Source of the DNA: Manduca sexta
Lineage: Eukaryota > Arthropoda > Insecta > Lepidoptera > Sphingidae
Direction: 5' to 3'
DNA length: 64,000 nt
Assembly (NCBI RefSeq): GCF_014839805.1
Contig: NC_051115.1
Coordinates: forward strand, 1,362,600 to 1,426,599
Part shown: positions 55,919 through 64,000 of the stretch, piece after piece
Numbering within the stretch: position 1 is the stretch's first letter
How the letters are laid out: each line of letters starts with the position of its first letter
Translations under genes and position numbers: made by a program
Notes under the pieces: generated by a model
Databases searched by the model: none
Told to the model about the DNA's origin: nothing
The model's input: the letters and a program-made list of their open reading frames with translations, nothing else

Positions 55919-58373
55919 GTTACATATAAATGAAAAAAAAATAACATTAAATAATTTATTGCAATTTGGATACAGCAACATGTTTATGTAAATATTTGGA
56001 AGGTTTGGTGATTTGTGATATATTGTTTATTATTTTCAATATCACAGTAAGTTTCAATATTAAAGCATTATCTGCCTGTTTATAGTGCAGGAAATACTAG
56101 GCTTGGTGAGGGCAATACTTATGCTTATACCTAGCCATCTAGGGACAAAATAGTGATTTTTTTTTATTAAAAAGAACGGATATTGCGCTAGTCGTATTAC
56201 GTTAATTTTAGATCTTACATCATTTATAATTTTGGAGCATCCCGTATTTCAAACCCTCGTTCTGTTGTAGTATTTAAACACTCTGTATTTACAATTTTTT
56301 TTTAATTATACCCACATATAAAAGGAATACATGCAAACAACTCAATGCTATAGCCATGCTATTAGGTGACTTTAAAGAATATTAACTAATTGTCCCGGCG
56401 AACCGCTATATTTTTTCTTCTGTCTCATTCGCACACTCGTCTGAGAATTTTAAATATTTGCTATTATTTTTTTATATATTTGTTTTAAAACAAATCTTCT
56501 GACACTAACACACACATAAAATAAAGATTTTCCCAATTTGGTGCAGTCATTTGGAAATTATGCGCGTACAAACATTTCGGTAATTCATTTTTATTTATAT
56601 TAATTATGGAAAAAAATTCAACCGGGATAATTATGTATGAAGTCTCGTCAAAATCGTCAAAATTTTTTGGTCTTATTGGGCTATGTGTAGGTTAAAAAAA
56701 AATTCAAAATGACAACCGGTAACTTTTTTTTATTTTACAAGTGAAAAATTTTTGTAGTGTTAAAGCTAGGTGGAAAATAAGAAATTTTTATTGATAAGTT
56801 TAGGTGTGGTGGTATGTTGTTGGTGGTATGATGGTGCTTCTGACGTTTTGTGGTCGATTTAGACTTTAAAATCTAGATCTTAGAAGACCTAGCTGCTGAC
56901 TAGAATGATCTGTCGTGTACTAAATTGAGTTATAACATATACGGAGTAATTTTATTAGAAAAAAGTCTCGCTGAAAAAAAAAGACTCAAAGTGTCTACAG
57001 TTATAAGTGATAAAAGAAAAAAAAGTCTCATTTTAAAAAATTAAAACTAACTTACCCTGAAGTCATGTTTGAGAAAAAAGTCTCATATTGAAAATAAAAA
57101 AAAATACCTTGGATATTTTTACTCCTTATCCAGGCGTCGAAAACTGGTAAAGTTTGTTCACAATTCATTGAAATTAATGACTTAAAAAAAATGAGTTCAT
57201 CTAAAATGAGACCACAAAACGAAAGAGGCATCTGGCATGGCAGGGTCAAAATATCTGTGATCAGAATGGCAAAATGTGATTGTAGTGTTATTATCGTGGG
57301 ATTGGAAGGATTGCGTGGAATTTGCGTTTGCAAAAAAGAATACACGTGATTTATTACTTTTACTGTTCACAGTTGGAAAAGATTTTTTATTTATTATATA
57401 GTTAAAATGGTATTCAGAGGATCACGAAGTTTTCTTTACAAAAAAAAGAAATATTACTTGGTACTTTGGTTATTTTATAAAAAACAGACTTGGCCCTTAT
57501 TTTATAGTAAAAATGTGTATGGTATTCAGAGTAACGCGAAATTAAAAAAAAAAATATCTTGCGATACCTTACTTATGAAAACAAAAGATAAAACTTGGCT
57601 CTAAATTTCATGATTCCTGGTACTACTTGCTTTGGGGAAGAAAAAAAAAACAATAAGGAATAAGATCCGAATGTACTTTTTTTTGTAGACGCGAATCATC
57701 GGTGTGGTGTTTTTAAAAAAATGTTTCGGCCGATATTGAGTACAAAATTTTTAAAGAAAAAAAATGTCTTTTTAAAATTTTTCCCTTAGAAATTCATATT
57801 AGGTATATTAATGTTAAGGTTTTTTGGACATAGTCGTTAATTTATGCCGTTCATGATGGAGGGGAGGGTGGGGAAAAATGGAAGTAAAGATAGGTTGTGG
57901 TGTTGCAACTTTAAAAACTTGTTTTTTTTTTTACTTCAAATGGGTGTTTAGTTTATAAAACTGAGCATTTCTGTATTATTTATATATATTTCAATAAAAA
58001 AAATATATTTTATTAGGATTACAAAATTTGTTAACACATTATTTTTCATAAGCTACGGAATGGTAAAATATTTTTTTACAGTTGCAACACTACTGAGATG
58101 AGATGTTTAAGTATGTTCCTAGAGCGAGATTTTCTGATAATTGCGTCGTAAGTCATTAAATATACAAAACAAAATAGCTTTTATTGACAATTATAATAAA
58201 CAGTTAATTATAACAAATTATAATTTATGTTTCGAGTTGTCAAACGATATAATCCATTGGAGGTACTATATCATTTTTTACTAAAGCCACGAGTATGGAA
58301 TACCTTGCGCTAGGAGCATATAACAATAGGTATAGAGAATGGACTGTATCAATCGGTCGTTGGCTAAAAATAC

Positions 58374-58500
58374 CAGTGGCGAATGGTCCCTTTCGTAACT
58401 TATGTAAAATCTAATTATCATTGGAACAATTTGCAGCCCGCATTTATGCATAGTACCTATATGTTTTTGCCCTTTCACAAAATGTCACACTTCGCCACTG
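58374..58500. mobile_element. hAT-like MITE, 127 bp
   Basis: It begins CAGTGGCGAATGGTCCC and ends ACTTCGCCACTG. Flanks AAAAATAC and AAAAAGAG agree at 6 of 8 bases. The family is the same as at 12002. Confidence 0.55.
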
Positions 58501-58598
58501 AAAAAGAGACTGAAAGAGAGCTCATGCGAGTAGTTGTCTCCTAAAATTCTATTAGATTATTTGTCGTATTTTTTTTTTTATGTTTTTGCATAAACAAT

Positions 58599-58869
58599 CC
58601 CCCTTATTCATAGACGTTATTTATCTAAGGACGGAGCATTGCTGTGATAACAAGTCTGTTTCTCAGTGCTGACGGCATGACAGCTTTCGCACTGCGTCGA
58701 CATAGGGCCGTTATGATTGGCTAATCTTGAGATACAACTTAAATCTAGTTAGCTGTCAGATAAACAAAGCTGAACAAAGAGCAAGCTGTCAGATAAACAA
58801 AGCTGAGAAACAGAATTGTTATCACAGCAATGCTCCGTCCTTAGATAAATAACGTTTATGAATAAGGGG
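58599..58869. mobile_element. Harbinger-like foldback MITE, family D (copy 3)
   Basis: CCCCTTATTCATAGACGTTA at the left; the right end reversed is CCCCTTATTCATAAACGTTA. It has a small internal duplication of CTGTCAGATAAACAAAGCTG. The flanks do not show a clear 3-bp duplication here. Confidence 0.65.
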
Positions 58870-61800
58870 TGATGCCGTTATACAAAGAAAAGTGACGTGT
58901 ATTCGCTGAGACTTTGTCTCTACACTGGTAAATTTTGTAAAGTTTTCGATCAGTACATTCTCTATGTCTTTTTTAATTTGACGGTTAGAGGTGTTTACGA
59001 AAGATTGTTCGATATTTAAATTTCGAGTTTTTTTTTTTTCAATTAGTTTTTGCGTCACCTAACTTTCGTTTGATGTATTATGGCGGACTGTTTCGAGGTG
59101 TTACGTTATAAAGATTTTTTTTTTATTACGGTAAGGGTGTGCAATATCGAAACTGTTTTTAGTGGATAAATTGAAAAAGATCGGTCTTTGAAAAATGGTT
59201 AGATATATTTTTACAAAAAAAATATCGTTTTTGCGTTAGGGATCGTGGATACCCTACCATTTTGGATGTAGGAGTGCTAAAGAGTTTTTATTGGCTTTTA
59301 AAGCGCAGGAAAATCCCGTAAGAATGTAATTCTTTAGGGATTAGGGATAGGAAAGGATAAGGATACTCTTTAACAGTGTTGAACTTTACTAATGCGAGGC
59401 TCTAAGCGGTAAACATTTGCTAGGTTTTTTTGCCCGATTGCCGAAGGAGGGTAATGTTTTTTTATGTTCCTTGATGGATCATGATGTTTAGATACTAAAT
59501 TTGATTTTTTCAAAAAAAAAAAAACTCTTTAAAAACAATAAATACCACCCAAAAGGGATTTAAAATCAATTTAGGGTGTTTTTTTAAATGTAAAGAAAAA
59601 AATCCAAAAGGTACTAAGTGAGCACATTTTATGGCGGTAAAAATATTTTTTTTTAATAAAGAAAAATAATGATCATATTTTTTAATAAAAAATATTCTTC
59701 AAGAAAAAAAATGAATGTAAACAATTTTGGATTTATAAAATGGATTTCATACCTACCTACCAAGGTAAAAAATGTGCCTATCTCACAAAGTGAGATAAAA
59801 AAGGAAATAATTGCGTGGCTTAAAGTAGTAACACTTGGTGTATTTTAAAGAAGAAACAAACGATAGATTGAGCTACTTAGAAGCTTATTTTGTAAGGCGT
59901 AGGCTTCAAAATTGATTACCTAATAACCTCTAAAAACAGTTTCGAAAAAAAATCTATTACTTTATGTATATTTTTGTTTTTTTTTGTAATTTTTTTATTT
60001 CATATGGTGCTAAGTTTTATTAAAGATATAAATTTAATAAATATAACATTTAAGTAGTTTATAGTTAAATATGGCAAATGGAAGATCTTTTAAATGAACT
60101 AGTCAATGGAAATTCGCTATAAAGTGTATTTTGAGAAAAATAAATGTTCCTAAACCATCACTGGAGTTAAAGTTGGTTGGTTACGCTTAGATATGTATTA
60201 GGGGCCTACGTTTCATAGTTATACGATGCTTTATCTCGCTTCCTCTAAGGGCAAATGTCATTCAACAGAGCGAGACAGAACAGTGAATAACTTAGAAACG
60301 AGTACAACTTATTAGTAAGGCTGTTAATCTGTTAACACTGCTATGTCGCGTACAAGTTTTTATACGATTTTGGACCTTATTGAAACGTCTAAAAACTTCA
60401 TTTGAATTTTTTGTCCCGATACTGAAATTTGTATTGTCAAAGAATATTAACTATGTTATTATAAATTCTTTTGTATTCTTTTTGTTATATATATCTTTGC
60501 GTACAACCAACTGTACATACTTGCCATACGACAACCAGTGATTACAATTGTTTTTAAACATATCAACGTAACGAAATTTTTCGATGGAATATAAAAAAAA
60601 AGAAAATGTGGGACGGAGCGGAAAAAAACGGCAACAAAATTTTATTATAATAATAAATGTCTTTTCTCAGATTAATTGATAAATAAGGCGTTTATTTCGT
60701 AAAAAAAAGGAATAAATTCTACAATCACCTTTGTTGATTTATGTTTTCGCCGTTTTCATGATCAGTTTAGTTTTTTTTTATTGATTTAATTATTGAGGGA
60801 CATTTATTGTGCCTTTTTTTTTATAAGATACGTTTTTTTTTTATTTTTAGGTATTCTTTTTGCATTAATTATAGTGAGGATAAAAATCAATACCCTGTAT
60901 TTGAATATATTTTCGGTAATATAATGATTTGAACGCTTTGCCCCCATACTTTTAATTATAAATACGCATTTAACAATTAAAAACGAGTTTCGCGCTCTTT
61001 TTTCGCATTTCGCAAATGTTTGATTCTGAATTTAAATGCATAATTTTTTATTGTTGCTAAAACAATGGCTTGTTTACCCGTTTTTTAAATTTCGAATTAA
61101 ATTCGAATTTAGAATCATTCATTACGCATTGTTACATGGGGCCAACAATTGAAAAAATATATTTGTCTTCCCATTACGGTTATGGCCCCTTTGTTGAAAT
61201 GATCTCTGCGCGTGTCATTTGTCTTGGTGCAATTTTTGTTGCCATATGTTGTATCTTTATGTTTAATTATATTTGAGTACACGTTCGTGCAATCTTGTAT
61301 TTTGCTCATAAGTGCGATGTTTGTGTGGCGAATGTGGATTACGGCTTTTTTTTTATTTTATATTCATTACGTAATTTGAATATGAATTGCGAGGTATTAT
61401 TGTTAAAAAAAAAACACTTTTTTACTGAATTTTTTGGAGTCGTGAAAAACAATTTGCGTTATATTGCAATGTTTTCATTTTAATTCCCTATTATCAAAGC
61501 TTTGATTTTTATTTTAAAAATACATATTAGCAACTTTCGCATTCGCAATACACATTCGTCACATCGCTTCGTTTAGTATATGTTTTGAAGTACAGCGAGT
61601 GGATTTAAAGTGGATATATATATGTTCCTGTATGTGCGAGTATTGTTTATGTTTATTTAAGATATTGTTAAATAAAACGTGACTAGTCGTTTGTGTTTTA
61701 TTTTTAGTATACTAAGGGTCAAATTGCGATGTTATACGGGGCGCTATCCGCATTGCTCTGTCCTCTCGGTCAATCCTTTGTATTCCCTCGTATATCTGTC

Positions 61801-62026
61801 TCGCTCACTCGTCGCTGCTGACAAAGCGGCTCGGGCAGTCGTCAGTTACTGGGTTGCCCTCAGCATGGTTCCTTAAATGGTTCCGAACGCCTAAAGCACT
61901 AAAGTACGGTGTGTTTGTATAAGCTGATCTTTGTTAGGATAACAAACGTAGTCAGGTCAAAAAAAGAGCTCGGATCGAGATTTTAAGGCTTGACCCTTTT
62001 CTTTATGTTCGGCCAGAGGCTTGGTC

Positions 62027-62217
62027 GATTTTTTTATTGTTTTGAATGACAAGACGAGCCTGCCGTTCGCCTGATGGTAAGAGATACGACCGCCACTAAG
62101 TAGTAGAAACTCCCAACACCTTGAATTACAAAGTATTGTTTGTTATTCCATTGCGCTCGCCATCCTGTCGTGAGGTGTTGTCATATTATGTCCAGTAGTT
62201 TTACTGGCTACAATGCC
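62027..62217 (-). repeat. Repeat family C copy
   Basis: The T-run and CGTTCGCCTGATGGTAAG are at the left and CCAGTAGTTTTACTGGCTAC at the right: the minus orientation of the element at 23228. Confidence 0.65.
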
Positions 62218-62764
62218 TAAATGGTAAGAAACCAATAAACTTTATTATGATTGATGCATCTTCGCTGATCCGATTATGGCGGTTAAGGTTGTTTGCAGAA
62301 TCCGCCACATTTAGTTTTTTCTACCATATTTAGTTCGGGTTTGGAGCCTTCAGAGAGGTTTGTTATTCAGCAGGCGACTAGTAAATACTAAGCCCTTTTT
62401 GCTAGTATGTGTTGAATACTAAATTAGTGAGAAAAGATATAAAAATAAAAATTCCATATATAATAAAAAATATCTTCACTTTATTTACATATTAAAATTC
62501 ATACATTTTCTGATAAAAATATAATCTTAAAACTTATCGTTATTGTCAAAACCCTAAGGTGAAAAATTCGCTGAATGGAAATCAAAATTCTATTTTATTG
62601 GAACTTTGTTTTCTATACAGCAATATATAACTAATATCTACCTGATACGAACTCCATATTATGGAGTCCTATACATACGTGGATTTAGAGAAGTAAGAAA
62701 CAGCATCAGAAATTGTGAAAACAAAAATCACATTAACAATTATAAAAGCGAATAAAATCGAATC

Positions 62765-62935
62765 CGCATTTGCGAAAACGAAAGTCGCAATCGTAGTTGC
62801 GAAATTGAAAAAAAAATCGCATTCGCAATTGCGAAAACGAAAAAGTCGCACTCGCAGTTGCGAAATTGAAAAAAAAGTATTCGCAATTGCGAAAACGAAA
62901 AAGTCGCACTCGCAGTTGCGAAACTTTAAAAAAAA
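62765..62935. repeat. Tandem array, about 58-bp unit, 3 copies
   Basis: GCGAAAACG recurs at 62772, 62831 and 62889. Each unit combines TTCGCAATTGCG (palindromic), AACGAAAAAGTCGCACTCGC and an A run. Frames stay open on both strands because of the repetition; this is not taken as coding. Confidence 0.75.
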
Positions 62936-62939
62936 GGGC

Positions 62940-64000
62940 AACCACAATGGCGAATACGAAAGAGCTCTTTCAACAATCTGAAAAGACAAAATACTCAACT
63001 TCAAACAAATACTCAAATCAAATTGTCACAACCAATATTTGTGATGTTTCAAACACTTGTGATTAGGAGACGGAAACATTATGCGTACATATTGCAGTAT
63101 CTACAAAAAAATATGAGGCCTTGCTCAAAAACTAAAAAGCAGTAAAAAAAAAACAGATTCAATAATTTTTGGGCTTTCAAAATTAGCCAAAAACATTGAA
63201 AAACTTGTTACCAGAATTATTTTTGTCAATATTTTTTTTGTATTCACCAAGTGTTTTTTTATATCATTTATCATTACAGCAGTTTTCAATAAATGATCCC
63301 AATCTCTATCTTGAATCCGATTCCGAGAATGAACCAAACAAAATAAGTAATTTGTAAGCAGTCACATAAAACCTAGCTCTGATTGTTTCATATTTGAGAT
63401 ACATAAAAAAAAGCGTTAAAGATCATTTATTAAAAAATACTATTAGTCAACAAAGAAAACTAACTTACTCTGATGTTGCGCCTAGCCATGCCAGAATTAT
63501 TCTGCCTTTCTAGGATGAAGATATAATCAGACTTGCATCAATGTTATAACCTTATATATTATTATGTTTTAACTCCGAATACGTTTAATATATTATGCTA
63601 TTACCAACCTTTGCTCAAATGTTGGTCACAAGAGTTATACAGTCGTATCAAAAGTTTGAAAAATCTAGTTATCGAAATGCTATGAATATTTGACAAAAAA
63701 AAAACTAAAAGGACATATAGTGACTATTTTTTTCTTTTATTTCGATATAATTAGTGTTTCATACAGGTCAACTAAAACAATTAATTTTCAATGCGTTTTT
63801 TATGTTTATGGTTTTATTTTGGTTACATCTGATCACTTTATTATTGATCTAAATGTGTTGTTTAAGTTATAAAGGACTATTTTACTAGTCTGATAATGTA
63901 CAGGGAGATACAAAGATTTAGTTCATGCTACGTGTATGTAACAACGATAAAAATTAAGCCAAATAAATATAAAAAAAAAGGAAATATGATTGGAAAAATT
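62940..64000. other. Right end, nothing coding
   Basis: AT-rich, with no supported gene. Short frames at 63125 and 63690 are chance-like. Confidence 0.45.

Larger units (their letters stand above)
55930..61690 (+). other. Long T/A-rich, repeat-poor stretch
   Basis: It has many T and A runs, no conserved frame and only two MITEs (58374, 58599). An AATAAA near 61670 followed by GTTTGTGTTTTATTTTTAG looks like a plus-strand polyadenylation site. It could be a long 3' UTR, an intron or intergenic DNA. The open frame at 57052-57345 (minus) is AT-biased and unconvincing. Confidence 0.3.

Noticed and set aside
57052..57345. 97-codon minus frame in the T/A-rich block
   Set aside because: Composition follows the local AT bias, with no motif or splice context.

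Overview
The window looks like chromosomal DNA from a moth or butterfly (Lepidoptera). It is AT-rich, and its genes are split into short exons with GT...AG introns. It is packed with short interspersed repeats of kinds I associate with lepidopteran genomes: tRNA-derived SINEs, Helitron-like elements ending in CTAG, and foldback or TIR MITEs. I see no bacterial operons, CRISPR array, rRNA, functional tRNA gene or intact transposase. The species cannot be named from the sequence.

Three protein-coding genes can be reconstructed exon by exon with compatible phases. (1) At the left edge, on the minus strand, are the 5' exons of a cyclin G gene (exons at 283-398, 2241-2422 and about 3132-3300). The rest lies beyond base 1. 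(2) At 37976-48939, minus strand, is a complete 12-exon gene for a 781-residue PHF7/G2E3-type protein. It has an extended PHD finger, a RING-like domain, a third PHD-like module and a long lysine-rich tail. The tail ends in a textbook PCNA-interacting (PIP-box) sequence. (3) At 49774-55064, plus strand, is a 5-exon gene for a 276-residue protein with one C-terminal C2H2 zinc finger. Genes 2 and 3 are divergent. The roughly 830 bp between their starts holds an E2F-like site and a possible 63-residue ORF.

The 29 kb between the cyclin G exons and 32.7 kb has no recognisable coding exon. It is filled with dispersed repeats and a few GC-richer patches. At 32.7-33.75 kb is a promoter-like island with YY1-like, CRE-like and E2F-like motifs and strong splice donors pointing outward on both strands. 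It could be a distal cyclin G promoter or belong to an unseen gene. The right end (55.9-64 kb) is very T/A-rich and repeat-poor, with no supported gene. It could be a long 3' UTR, an intron or plain intergenic DNA.

The most interesting signals are these: the PIP box at the end of the PHD protein; GGCGGGAA (E2F-like) words, often beside ATGGC (YY1/Pho-like) words, including upstream of both cell-cycle-flavoured genes; and a rich set of datable mobile elements. The elements include a pair of 360-bp TTAA-flanked perfect foldbacks in opposite orientation, a Harbinger-like MITE nested in another repeat, mariner-like and hAT-like MITEs with target duplications, Helitron-like families with terminal hairpins, and one Helitron-like fragment amplified into a 123-bp tandem array.
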